A stretch of 64,000 nucleotides of DNA from Hermatobates lingyangjiaoensis (Eukaryota > Arthropoda > Insecta > Hemiptera > Hermatobatidae): positions 2,406,001 to 2,470,000 of the forward strand of contig JAPFBL010001617.1 of the NCBI GenBank assembly GCA_026182355.1. Reading direction: 5' to 3'. Numbering within the stretch: the first letter of the stretch is position 1; the number at the start of each line of letters is the position of its first letter. Position numbers and translations under genes: made by a program. This document shows positions 1 to 10,193 of this stretch, one piece after another. The notes under the pieces were generated by a model, which saw nothing but the letters and a program-made list of their open reading frames with translations, was not told the DNA's origin and did no database searches.

Positions 1-277
1 CAGTCTTTTATCTTTAGAGTCAGAAAGTTCTTCTCAAGGACGAACCACTCTTTTCGTTATGTACTATCACTTCTATGGGCTTGTCACTAACATCCTTTTT
101 ACATCCATAAAAATTCCTACGAGTACCCGGGGGGTATATGTCCGCCGGTAAGGCTATATACTCCGGAGTAGCGCCCAGGTATCCTACAGACTCTAACACA
201 TAAACTCGCCTAGATGCCTTCCAGCAAGTGTGTACGGATCACTTAACACGCCAACATGAGGTCAGTTTAATTTCCTT

Positions 278-293
278 CCCCCCCCCCCCCCCC
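278..293 (+). repeat. poly-C tract (16 C)
   Basis: Uninterrupted run of 16 cytosines. A matching kind of tract on the other strand, 13 G, lies at 30660-30672. Confidence 0.95.
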
Positions 294-1494
294 TGGAGGA
301 AATAATCAAAATAACCTCAGAATAAATGAAGTGAAATTAAAGAGCTAAAGTAGGATAGGGATGGAAACAAGGATATGAAAGAAAGAAAAAAAATGCTTTT
401 GGAGATAGGAAAAGGAAAAAGGTTTCTTTACTCTGGTCTGTCAGAATAAAGCAGCACAAACAACCTCACCCTGTCCAGGGGCCACCACAAGGAGATGAGA
501 GTAGCGTAGAGTCCGAGAGGCTATAAGAGACGCATCATGACCCTTGGACCTCATCCTGTCAAAGAAAAATCAAGTTATAGTATGAATAATAGGTCATAGT
601 TTATCTATGGATTTATGGCATACTTATGAATTAAAGAAGAACATTTTATAATAATTACTGTAACTGAACTTTAGTCCATAATTGAACGATTGTAGCAGTA
701 TCAGTCAGTCTGCTTGTACTTCGTCATTTACAAATCATGATGTAGATACAATATAATAAGAACTAAATGCCGATATGTTTCGTTGCAAATGATAACCCCA
801 TGATATGCCAGACTTAGTGCATGGACCGTTTTCCCCACAACGCCGCATGAAATTATTGATATTACAGGGAATGTAGAAAGGTTTATTCATAAATTTTATA
901 CTACCGTATTGATTAAATTTTAACTGATCAGTCAGGGACTAATTAGTATATTCTTTGTTTTTATGCAAAATGATTGCTTACTAACTTGTATAACTTGTAA
1001 GTGGACCCAACTCTTCCTCCAGTCCTTGAAGCTTTTTATGCACGTGTAACACGCTGGTTAGCTCTCAAACTTGGAATCAATATCATGCCTAATTTTAACA
1101 AATAAGATTTTTTAGCGTTAGACTTAATCTTTTTAATTTAAATAATCTTATACCCAATAAAATGTAACTATGAGCCTGATTATTATTCTTGGTCGTATTT
1201 TGTTTAGAAAAATTTCTTTTTGTAGAGCTTCATTGATCATGCTCACATTAATATGTCTCTTTGTTGATATCTAAGATCACTAAGCCTACCAGAAAATATT
1301 TCATTTCATTACTTAAACTGTATCAGTCCTCTTATAGAGGAGTATACAAAATTCATACCTGAAGCTCTATGTTCGTCAGTTTAACATTAGAGTGTAAAAT
1401 TCTAAAGCCAGCGACTTTAGAATTTTAAATAATAAATAATGCTTAACATAAAAGAAAATAAACATTTCTTGTGTAATGAAAGAATGATAATGCG

Positions 1495-1690
1495 GCTTAC
1501 AAAGAAGGGAGTATGCGCGAGAGAGATTGGTGTAGCAAGTTGTTTAGGAGGCAGGGAGGTGATGAGGGGACGCCAAGTGCCTTTCTCTGAACCCTGGCTA
1601 GCGAGGTCGGGTGAGGAAAGCTAGTGAGAGTGAAGGCCACTTGTCCTCCAGCCTCGCACCCATGCACCCCGCCAGCCCAGGTATCCATCC
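1495..1690. other. GC-rich island of unknown nature
   Basis: About 200 bp clearly richer in G and C than its neighbourhood, purine-rich on the left and C-rich on the right. Short ORFs on both strands show no recognisable domain. It ends in a possible splice donor (CAG then GTATCC, near 1680). A first exon or promoter of the + strand gene starting downstream is possible but unproven. Confidence 0.3.
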
Positions 1691-2540
1691 AACTTTGTCT
1701 CTTATAGTCAAATATTTCAATTTAAATGTCAAATTTCATAAATGTATTTAACATTGTTTTAGAAAATATCTATACAGAAGACATATAAAGTACTGAATTT
1801 CAAAGATGTGTTTATTTTCATACTATTAAATCATCTTGGTTTGAGAAGGCAATTATTTTAACCATTCTATAATACATTATCTATCAAAACAAAAAAAATA
1901 TTGAAAGGTTTAAAATCTCCTTTGCAAGTTATGATATCGCGGTCCTCAACCTTCCAGGTGTTCTTCCGTACAACTAGAGAATAATGATGCATACTAATTA
2001 CATTTGAAGTAATTTTGATACAGTCCAATAATGGTGTGGCACAAGGACGTAAAGCAGTCAATTAACTTGTATCCTTTGTGGTATTTCTTATTTTAAAAAC
2101 AATTCTACTCAGTTCGGTTTTTCACCTATTACATTAATGCTTTTATCACCTTTTCTTTTGTACTTATGGTCAATAATTATTTACTACAATTGTATGGCTT
2201 TTAGTAGGAATTAATTAAAAATGGTTTTGCTCCAAAAATAATTTTAATACATGACATATGAATGTGGTTATTGGGTTCTTATAAATTTGTTTGATTTAGT
2301 AATTTGAAGACAATATATATTTTTTTATAATTAAAACAATCGATTTTATATTTCATTTCAAATATATTTTAAATTTCCACTTGCTCATATAAGCTGTATA
2401 CAGGACATACAAAATACATATAAATTGATAACAATATTACCGTGAAATAGAATAGAAATAAAATGTATCATGAAACCATCAGTTTTAATATGTATAAATT
2501 AGATAAAGGTATCAACAGTGTAATAAAATGAAATAACAAA

Positions 2541-2790
2541 ATTTATTGGGAATCAGTCAGCTTTCCAGGTTCAATCAAACTTTTAATACCGGCGCTTGGG
2601 TTTTATTTGAAACCTTCTCCATAGGTAAACAATAAAAAGGAAATATAATAAATCATAATATTATACTTTGCATCATTTGATGTAGGTATAATTATTGGTT
2701 AAAAGACGAATTCTTATAATTTCGTTTATTTTGAAGGCCAATGAGAAAGTTTTTAAATAAAACCGGAACGTCGACTTTGAACCAGTAAAT
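2541..2790. repeat. degenerate inverted-repeat module, Penelope-like
   Basis: The left arm (2541-2637) and right arm (2738-2787) are decayed copies of the arms of the inverted repeat at 4271-4810. Shared features are the phrase TCAGTCAGCTTTCCAGGTTCAA, here with substitutions relative to the other copy, and the CCGNNACGTCG core. This is the most diverged member of the inverted-repeat series in the window, and so presumably the oldest. Confidence 0.5.
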
Positions 2791-2840
2791 GATAAATACC
2801 TTTTTATACACAAACACGTACACACTTACACACATATTAG

Positions 2841-2895
2841 GTATATATATATATATATATATATTTCTTATATATACTTATATATACGTTACTTC
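2841..2895. repeat. (TA)n microsatellite
   Basis: Imperfect TA dinucleotide tract at the edge of the Penelope-like cluster. Confidence 0.8.
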
Positions 2896-3019
2896 CCGTT
2901 GCGTCTACAACGTGCTTGGTCTCCCATTCTCTTTTCTCCTGAAGACGGATTACCCAAAAATTTGAGTCTGTAAGTGTGTTTCCCTACTTTGTGTGTTGCT
3001 CTTTGTTAATCTCGAACTC

Positions 3020-3061
<42 letters not shown>

Positions 3062-3197
3062 TTTAACACATAGAAAAGAACACAGAAAGACACTACAGAA
3101 CTCACTTCGATATTTCGACATCCGTCGTCATCGGGAAGAAGTGCGAAGTACTCGCGTTGAGAAGCAAACTACTACTGATATATATATATATATATAT

Positions 3198-3545
3198 TGT
3201 CTCCACCATAGTTCCTACCCGGTTCAGGTCGATTCCTCCTGTACCTCGAGCAACTGTGTTTACCGACTGGATTGCACTCAGTGTGACTCCTTTTACGTTG
3301 GCTTAACTTCTAATAAGTTGAGCCTTCGTATGAATGGTCATAGGGCTTCAGTCGGTCAACGCAGTAACTATCCTGTAGCCATCCATGCGAACTCGCATGG
3401 ACTCAGTTTCAATGACTGTTTCAGGGTTCAGATCCTGAAACAGATCCCCGAATCCAACAATAAAGTTACCCTAAGAGCTTCAGAGGAGACATACATATGC
3501 TTACTTGATGCTCGCTCTTCCCCCGGACTCAACCTCAACCGATAA
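3198..3545 (+). CDS. GIY-YIG endonuclease C-terminus of a Penelope-like element
   Basis: An open stretch of about 115 codons ending at TAA gives the C-terminal endonuclease of a Penelope-like retroelement. In this family the GIY-YIG domain nicks target DNA to prime reverse transcription. A cysteine-rich lead-in (C-T-S-S-N-C...C-T-Q-C) is followed by the two tyrosines of the GIY-YIG core (CVYRLDC and FYVG), the arginine in SLRMNGHR, the glutamate in SEETYI, and a GLNLN tail holding the expected asparagine. All the expected catalytic positions appear to be kept. Residues upstream of 3198 in the same frame are translated TA repeat and are not part of the protein. The reverse transcriptase is missing from this copy. 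Recognition rests on motif order and spacing, without a database search. Confidence 0.75.
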   Translation, partial: CLHHSSYPVQVDSSCTSSNCVYRLDCTQCDSFYVGLTSNKLSLRMNGHRASVGQRSNYPVAIHANSHGLSFNDCFRVQILKQIPESNNKVTLRASEETYICLLDARSSPGLNLNR

Positions 3546-3680
3546 TTTATTTATGATTTATTTATTTATTTATTATTTTTTATTTATTTATTTATTATTT
3601 TTTATTTTACTTTTTATTTATTATTTTTATTAATTTTAATTTGATTTATCTACTTTTTTATAATTTTTTATAGTTATAAT
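3546..3680 (+). repeat. (ATTT)n-rich low-complexity tract
   Basis: Tandem ATTT/TTTA-type repeats directly after the GIY-YIG stop codon; part of the 3' untranslated end of the Penelope-like copy. Confidence 0.8.
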
Positions 3681-3953
3681 TTTTACTCGTTCCTTTTACG
3701 TCTTAATTTGGCTCTTCATTTCCTTCCCTCCCTTCCCCCGGTTGGTGGTAAGTGGTGGGGTACTGGCTGCGGTTTCCGAGTTCAGTACCGCCCTGTCTTC
3801 CTGCGGGACTCTTCGCTCTTCGCTCTTCGCACCTCCTGATGACGACGATTGTCGAAATATCGATGTGAGTTATGTCTGTGTCTTTCTGTGTGTTTCCTTC
3901 GTTTTTTATTTTATTGTAAAAAAGTCCGCTGGACCGTTTCTTTTAATTGTATA

Positions 3954-4265
3954 TATATATATTCGCATATTTGGGGAACAGTCCTTCATTTATACATGTG
4001 AGATTAAATTTTCTCCCTACTTTTGACTTAATCAGTTTTAAGTATTAAAAATATTTAATATTGTTAAATAGTTTTTAAGATACTATGGATATGTGTTCAA
4101 AAATAACCCTGTAGATGGCCAAAGAAGACCGAAACGTCGGTATTAATAAATACGATTAAAAATGGACAGAAGATCATATGGTGAGTTAATATACCTAGTT
4201 CCTGGAGAATTTAAAGGACTAATACGAGATTTGGAAAAGAAATCCAAAAAACTGTCATATATATA
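3954..4265. mobile_element. Penelope-like 5' ends, head-to-head and truncated
   Basis: On the - strand, 3960-4035 matches the N-terminal coding region found at 12146-12310 (FNLTC..GLFPKY type). On the + strand, 4117-4254 carries the upstream GACCGAAACGTCGG core, then an ATG at 4162 starting MDRRSYGEL. This is the same N-terminus as MDNKTYGEL at 12310 (-) and 12518 (+). Both pieces stop at (TA)n tracts (about 3950-3961 and 4256-4269). The similarity to Penelope N-terminal regions (basic, KLIKTKV-type helix) is my recognition and was not searched. Confidence 0.55.
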
Positions 4266-4270
4266 TATAA

Positions 4271-4810
4271 AACTAAAGTTTATCGGGACTCTGTCAGTTC
4301 TTCAGGTTCAAATTAAACTCTTATTACCGACGTTTCGGTTTTTATTTAAAACATTTTTCACAGGCCTACAAAACAGAGTACATATAAGATAAGATAAGAT
4401 TTATAAGATATAATAAGATATTATAAGATAAGATAAGATAAGATAAGATAAGATTTTAAATAATTCAATCATTCAAAAATCAAACATACATAAAAGTGCA
4501 ATTAGTTACAATTAAGAAATTACAATAGAAATTTTGACAACAGGTTAGTGAGAAAACTTACAGAAGTATAAATTTTGAAACAGAAAAACTAAGTATTACA
4601 TTACAAATTATTTTACAAAGAAAAATAGTCTGTGGATTTTAACAACAACTGTAGTTTTAATGATTGAATTTTTGAATGATTGAATTATTTCTTATATTTC
4701 CTCTGTTTTGTAGGCCTGTGAAAAAGGTTTTAAATAAAAACCGAAACGTTGGCAATGAGAGTTTAATTTGAACCTAAAGAACTGACCTAGTCCCGATAAA
4801 CTTTAGTTTT
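4271..4810. repeat. inverted repeat, about 107-bp arms, Penelope-like terminal module
   Basis: The left arm 4271-4377 and right arm 4701-4810 are reverse complements with scattered mismatches. Both contain the ACCGAAACG core preceded by TTTAAATAAAA. The roughly 320-bp spacer holds an AGATA-type pentanucleotide repeat and AT-rich DNA. A degenerate sister lies at 2541-2787. Confidence 0.75.
4383..4456 (+). repeat. (AAGAT)n pentanucleotide repeat
   Basis: Imperfect tandem of the pentamer AAGAT, some units altered to TATAAGATA, inside the spacer of the 4271-4810 inverted repeat. Confidence 0.85.
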
Positions 4811-5400
4811 GTTTCTATTCCACGGTCGATACTTTTATCAATATTTATATATACCTAAAACTTATATAAATATATAACTAATATGTATAACACACACAAA
4901 CATATATAAAGAAACAATTCGTTAGAACAACTTACCAAGTGATTAAGAGAAAAAATCATGGAGAAACAACGACTAAACTCACTTCAATATTTCGACCGCA
5001 TCGTCGAATATGCATGAACAAAGCACTTTTATCATTCCCCTTCTAACAGTACTCATGTAGCTTTAATCTGGTGAGAAGACGTTTCCCTGACTGTCCAATG
5101 TAAGCTAATCCACTATCTCTGCATGGTTTTATGTGTACACAATAGTTTTTTTGGCTTATCAGTGATTTATTAGAAAAGAGGACGATAAAAGTGATTTGTT
5201 AAAATACAATTAAAGCAAAAATTAGTCAATCATCATATATCATCTGAAAGAAAAAGAAACATTGTTGAAAGGCCCTGCTAAAGAGCTGTTATAAGAACTT
5301 AGTCTAGTAGCCCAGGCATTTTTAAATTGGATTAAATTGTAATTCAAGGAATCGTTAACCAGATTAAGATTAGTACTAATTTAATATCGATAAACTGCTT

Positions 5401-5430
5401 GCTCTCTGACGACGTGAAATGCCTCAGAGC
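5401..5430 (+). ncRNA. degenerate hammerhead-like core
   Basis: GCTCT, CTGACGA, a 3-nt remnant in place of helix II, GAAA, TGCCTC, then AGAGC. The outer GCTCT/AGAGC would pair as helix I. It is clearly related to the better preserved 21315-21351 copy, but helix II is gone, so it is unlikely to fold or cleave. Confidence 0.3.
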
Positions 5431-5486
5431 GTTAATCCCCTATTCTTTGTGGTGAGTTAGTTACTTATATATGTATATATATATAT

Positions 5487-6166
5487 ATATATTTTTGAGA
5501 TTTATTGAGGGTTTTTGGTCTAATATTCAAAAAACTTCGTTGCCAACGTTTCGATATATATTTATATCATCTTCAGGGCTAAAAACATTGTTACATTGAG
5601 CACACTTATTTCAACAAAACTGGTCTATTGTTTGCTATTATGTACATGGTCAACAAAAAATTGAAAAATTACAATGGTAAAACTATAGATTTTTATATTT
5701 CAGTTTGTTTTAATAATGTTTGGAAAATACAAAGATATAAATTTGTGTACCTGGGAAGTATGTTTGCTGTTGTTTGTTATGTTTTTTCCTTTTTATTTGA
5801 ATTGTGTCCTTATACTGGGGTCACTGAATGGAAAAGTTACTCATGCTACTAAACAGAGCAAGTAACATACTTACTAAACAGTAAACATACTTCCCAGGTA
5901 AACAAATTTATATCTTTGTATTTTCCAAACATTATTAAAACAAACTGAAATATAAAAATCTATAGTTTTACCATTGCAATTTTTCAATTTTTTGTTGACC
6001 ATGTACATAATAGCAAACAATAGACCAGTTTTGTTGAAATAAGTGTGCTCAATGTAACAATGTTTTTAGCCCTGAAGATGATATAAAAATATATCGAAAC
6101 GTTGGCAACGAAGTTTTTTTAATATTAGACCAAAAACCCTCAATAAATCTCAAAAAAAAAATATAT
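5487..6166. repeat. large palindrome with about 280-bp arms
   Basis: The left arm 5487-5765 and right arm 5883-6166 are near-perfect reverse complements around a 117-nt loop. Each arm carries CCTGAAGATGATAT...ATATCGAAACGTTGGCAACG. This matches the CTGANGA / hairpin / GAAA order of hammerhead-like motifs found in Penelope-like terminal repeats. A (TA)n tract lies on each side (5466-5490 and 6200-6252). ORFs inside are mirror translations and not genes. Confidence 0.85.
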
Positions 6167-6196
6167 GAACAGTTGGTCAAGAAAAGGAGATCATGA

Positions 6197-6199
<3 letters not shown>

Positions 6200-6252
<53 letters not shown>
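6200..6252. repeat. (TA)n microsatellite
   Basis: About 26 TA units just right of the 5487-6166 palindrome. Confidence 0.95.
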
Positions 6253-6255
<3 letters not shown>

Positions 6256-7264
6256 TTCACACTTTAATATAAAATATATATCTTTAAACCACGTTTAAAT
6301 GAATTAAAATGATACTAATGAAATTTGTTTTTCTAGTAAATTATTAAATAATATTACATCTTAAATCATTAATACGAAATAATGTTATAATCTAAAGCAA
6401 AGCATGGTGGTAACATCTCATTATCTTAGTAGTCTGTGACGGTTGCTGCTGATCTGATAAATGTTTACACAGGCTATAGTAATTGAAATTGGCCCTACTG
6501 CAGACAATCTAACTGAGACAAGTTTCCAAGTGCCCAACTTGAAAGTCACTTACTTTTTCTTTGCTTAGCTCTAGATTGATTAAAAATCCTTTAGTCCTGT
6601 CTTGTACTAAATCCTGTAATTGGTTAAGAGTTGAACAAATTATTGAGGAAAACTCTGGAGTGGCCTTCACGTATGGAGTAGTCAATTTGACATATTGACG
6701 TCAATCAATTTAATGACTTTATAAAATTTAATGTTTCTATATTCATTTTGTGAGCTAAATCGAAAATGTAACCATTGTTTTAGCATAATTCGACAACCTA
6801 CACTAGATGGAACTAAATAATGGTTTTTTTAGCGTAATGTTTCCTGATACATCATCCAAAATTAATTAAATGTTCATCAAGCAATATTAATGTTAAAACA
6901 ATATTTTATACAAAATTTAAGTTTGTTAGTTAGTTAATTGCCAGAAGAGTTAGTTATCATTGTTATCCTTAATAGTGTAAAGTACGATAAAGTATCATTA
7001 TCACGCTTCAATATAACCCAGAAATAATAACGTTCTTTAATACAGCAACTATATGTCTCTCGAAAATCATGAAGATTTGACCAGCATTAGGACATTAAGA
7101 TAGGAAGAAAGTTTGAAAAACATCTTATTGTTACCCACCCAGCCAATCGCAGGCTGACGTAACCAAAAATGGATTCAGAGGACTGAATTTACTTACAATG
7201 TAAATTTCTCGAAATTTCAAAGTATTTTGTTGTCATTATCACTATACTTTAGAGAAACCAAATT
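6253..7264. other. anonymous AT-rich DNA
   Basis: No coding potential, no clear repeat family and no RNA gene seen between the 5487-6166 palindrome with its flanking (TA)n and the repeat A copy. Confidence 0.5.
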
Positions 7265-7804
7265 AAAAAAAAAATCTAGAGTGGTCTACACACAACTTTA
7301 CTCAAAGTAAACATAATATCATACTTCTTGGGTATAATACATATTATGTTCCATTAAGCATCATATAAATGTCTATATGGGAAATGTTTATTTGTCTTTC
7401 ATTCCTGAAGGTAGTAGTACAGATAGTGATTGATCCACTTATCAGTATATTTTTGCATGCCACACCACTGATGCATATAATATCATTAGTAGAACTATAG
7501 CAGCAATAACATTTTTGAAAAGCGAAAGTGTAGATTTTGTGTTACAGAAAAATCTCTAACAGGAGAACATGACTTTTTTCCCAATAGCCAGTGGATTTCT
7601 TACATAGTTTATCTGACCTCCTTCTACATTAAAGATTCATGACAAATTTTACCATTTAAAACTTTAAAAATAGGAGAATATTCCTATTTTCTCTAAAAAA
7701 TGTCAGAAATATCTAAGAAAAAGTGTCGTTTTAACATAATTTTAAATATAAAATGTAGGACAATGTTATTTATTATTTTTCAAAGAATATTTCAAATTTT
7801 GAAT
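7265..7804 (+). repeat. repeat A, 5' half
   Basis: Starts with A-rich sequence and ATCTAGAGTGGTCTACAC, the diverged form of the repeat A left end (ATCTGGAGTGGCCTACAC in other copies), and runs for about 540 bp in the same order as the copies at 14872, 39385, 41689 and 48580. It is interrupted by the CCTAA-tailed element at 7805. Confidence 0.7.
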
Positions 7805-8099
7805 TATGTTTTATATTTTTGCGGGGTTTCGATCCCCACCTGGCCCTCGGTTTATTCTCGCGGGAGGTGAATATATCTGAGCACATCCTTAATCCCTCGG
7901 AGAAGGATGCTAGACCGTCGGTCCCGAGCCTGAACGATGTCAGGTACTCCTTAAAGATCCCCACTCTAAACACACTTGAGTTAGCAAAATTTAGGACTCC
8001 CACTGTAGAATCAATCTTCACTGTGTGGTATCACAGAGAGCCAATGGTCGGCCTACGTGTGTCCCTTGTGGGGATGCCACTGCAATCTAACCTAACCTA
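7805..8099 (+). mobile_element. SINE-like element with CCTAA tail, inserted in repeat A
   Basis: A GC-richer block of about 295 bp interrupts repeat A. It starts near GCGGGGTTTCGATCCCC, which resembles a tRNA T-arm or RNA polymerase III B box with one extra T, and ends in CTAACCTAACCTAA. The last 130 bp recur at 23945-24080. Those features suggest a short non-autonomous retroposon. The open frame across it (93 codons) is probably incidental. No A box was found, so the tRNA origin is uncertain. Confidence 0.45.
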
Positions 8100-8100
8100 A

Positions 8101-8370
8101 TATCAGTTTAATATTGACCTTCAAATTACAAATCTCTAGAATTAGTATTTCAGGAGAAAAAAAATTATCTCTAAAAAGGCAATTTGAACAATAAAGTGGA
8201 GATCCCTTGATCTTATCGAATCTACACAAGTCATGTAAACAAAAAGGGTTATTTTTTGGTGCAATATTAATCAGGTTCATCAAATGATGTAATTATTAAT
8301 GCATCGCAAACTTTTGAATCACACCCACCAATACAGACACACATCATCAAAAACTACCAAATGTAGGTTA
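8101..8370 (+). repeat. repeat A, 3' fragment
   Basis: Contains the diverged repeat A 3' phrases (CTAGAATTAGTATTTCAGGAGAAAA, then the ACACCCACC...ACACATCATC segment), lying after the SINE-like insertion. The middle of the element is missing. Confidence 0.55.
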
Positions 8371-8519
8371 CCTTATCCTCATATAATATATTAATTTCAT
8401 TAATAAGTTCCTTATTAAGATGCTTATTTAGGAAAAAAATGCTCATGTTTCTAATACCTATTACTTCTAATCTGTCGTGTGGTATTTATTATCAGGGTCT
8501 ATTTGTGTGTGCGTGCGTG

Positions 8520-8619
<100 letters not shown>

Positions 8620-8779
8620 CGTGTGTGCGTGTGTGAGAGCGTGTGTGCGAGCATTGTTTGTACGTGTGTGCGTTGTTTCGTGAGTCTGCGTGTGCGTGCG
8701 GTGTATGTACAGAGTGATTACGTGTATATGAGTGTGATTCTATATGAAATAGAAACACATACTATATTCTATATATAAT

Positions 8780-10048
8780 ATGTTGTATATGTGTGTGAGA
8801 GTGTGTGTCTGTGTGTTACAGGCCACACAGTTTGATGGCTAAAATTCATATTTTACATAAAAATAGACATATAATGTAGATGTGCCCTAATATTCTAGAA
8901 CAATATTGCATCATGTGAATGCCTTTTTGGCGAAAATGTGTTTTTATATCTAATCTTTTTTTTCTTTCTTAAACTGCCCGCTCACTTGGGAATTATTATA
9001 AAACTGACTGCAGTAATAACAGAAAAAAACTTCACAATTTTTTAATCAATTTCGCTATAAAATGTAAAAGTTTGACTTGTAAATGTGGGTCAATAGAGGT
9101 CACACCGTTCGAGGGATCCTAAAGAAATTATACGAGAAATATTATGTTTTGAGGGGATGAGCTGAATACCTTTTTATCGAAATTACATAGATTGAAATGA
9201 GCATTATATATGGATTTTCCTACTGAGGATTCTTAGAAAGTAAATTATGATTATTCCTCTAAGCCCTAGAGTCTAAGGATTACACAAAATGCCATAATTT
9301 TATTTCATGAAACCTCTCAAAAGTGGTCTAATGTCAACATTTCTTATGGTAGGAAGGTAATTCATACCAAAGTCATATTAGGTAATCAATAATTTTAAGT
9401 AATATTTTATTCCAGCCTATAAATAACTTTAAAAATTTTACATTAGTTGAGCTATGAACAATTTCAAAATAAAGCATTCCTTTTCATTAATGAAATAATC
9501 CCTACTATACCTTTGTGATTTCAATTAAATTAGAATAATAACATTTTTGCTTAATTTTACTTAAAAATGATGAATTACGAGTTTTTATTTGATTAATAGG
9601 TTATTAATAGAAAATTAATTTGTTGTTTTGGTTTTACCGAAAGCAATATGCATTCACTAGCTTTCACTTCATCATAATCGTCTAAATAGTGATCAACAAT
9701 AAAGTTTTCTTTTTCATCGAAATATTTTGTTTCTATTTCCGGCTTAAATGCAATTTTTCTGGAACTGTTTAACTTAGTGAACGTTTCTACTATTTTAAAT
9801 TGTCATGAATTTCATTAAATCTTATTATTACTAAAAGTTAGCTCTTTAAATATATATGATTCAATAACTTAAACGTTATAAGCTTAGCTCAGTAGATAGT
9901 ATTTTTCATTATCCTTTCTTATTACAAAAAATGTGTTACATTAAACATAAAGAATTTTTGGGAATCTCTATTTTATGTAATATATTTTTAAAAAATATAC
10001 CCTTATTGCATATTAAAAATAAAAAACAAAAATATATATCTGTTACAG
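8780..10048. other. anonymous AT-rich DNA upstream of the first recognised otopetrin exon
   Basis: No exon with coding signal was found. If the otopetrin gene has an earlier coding exon, it must end in phase 1 to fit the acceptor at 10048; none could be picked out. Confidence 0.4.
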
Positions 10049-10193
10049 TTTATAGCGAAAATGAAGAGAAGGATAGCTTAAATGATGGAAGTCCTTGTAA
10101 TTTATCAAGGTCATCAGGGTATGGAAAATCAAAAATAAAGACAGTGGACATCGTACCTTCAAAAATGTCTGACCCAATCAGTCGAGATAATTT
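10049..10193 (+). CDS. otopetrin exon, cytosolic N-terminal segment
   Basis: Acceptor TGTTACAG, donor TT then GTAAGT. Begins with two bases completing a codon and ends in phase 2. It encodes an acidic, Ser-rich stretch ending SDPISRDN, with no membrane segment. Assignment rests on the exact phase fit with 18473 and on position, not on conserved sequence. An in-frame ATG at 10165 is a possible start. Confidence 0.65.

Larger units (their letters stand above)
1..2540. other. non-coding region, no gene recognised
   Basis: No ORF here looks like a real protein. A moderately GC-rich segment lies at about 120-260, followed by a C homopolymer at 278-293. A second GC-rich island at about 1495-1690 stands out from the AT-rich surroundings and ends in CAGGTATCC, which resembles a splice donor. 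It could hold a non-coding first exon or promoter of the downstream otopetrin gene, or be a transposon remnant; nothing in the sequence decides. The rest is anonymous AT-rich DNA. Confidence 0.5.
3018..3905 (+). mobile_element. 5'-truncated Penelope-like element with GIY-YIG ORF
   Basis: Layout: a (TA)n tract at 3021-3058; a reverse-oriented terminal segment at about 3067-3172; a second (TA)n at 3178-3197; the GIY-YIG coding segment at 3198-3545; an (ATTT)n-rich 3' stretch at 3546-3660; and a forward terminal segment at about 3789-3897. The two terminal segments are inverted copies of each other, sharing the CACTTCGATATTTCGAC core and the CTTTCTGTGT flank. Inverted terminal segments and strong 5' truncation are typical of Penelope-like retroelements. 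The upstream reverse transcriptase is absent, so this copy cannot move by itself. Confidence 0.75.

Noticed and set aside
5628..5852. 74-codon ORF
   Set aside because: It runs from a palindrome arm into its loop; no domain, and the mirrored arm has no matching ORF.
9888..9910. tRNA A-box-like AAGCTTAGCTCAGTAGATAG
   Set aside because: No B box or cloverleaf follows; no tRNA gene.
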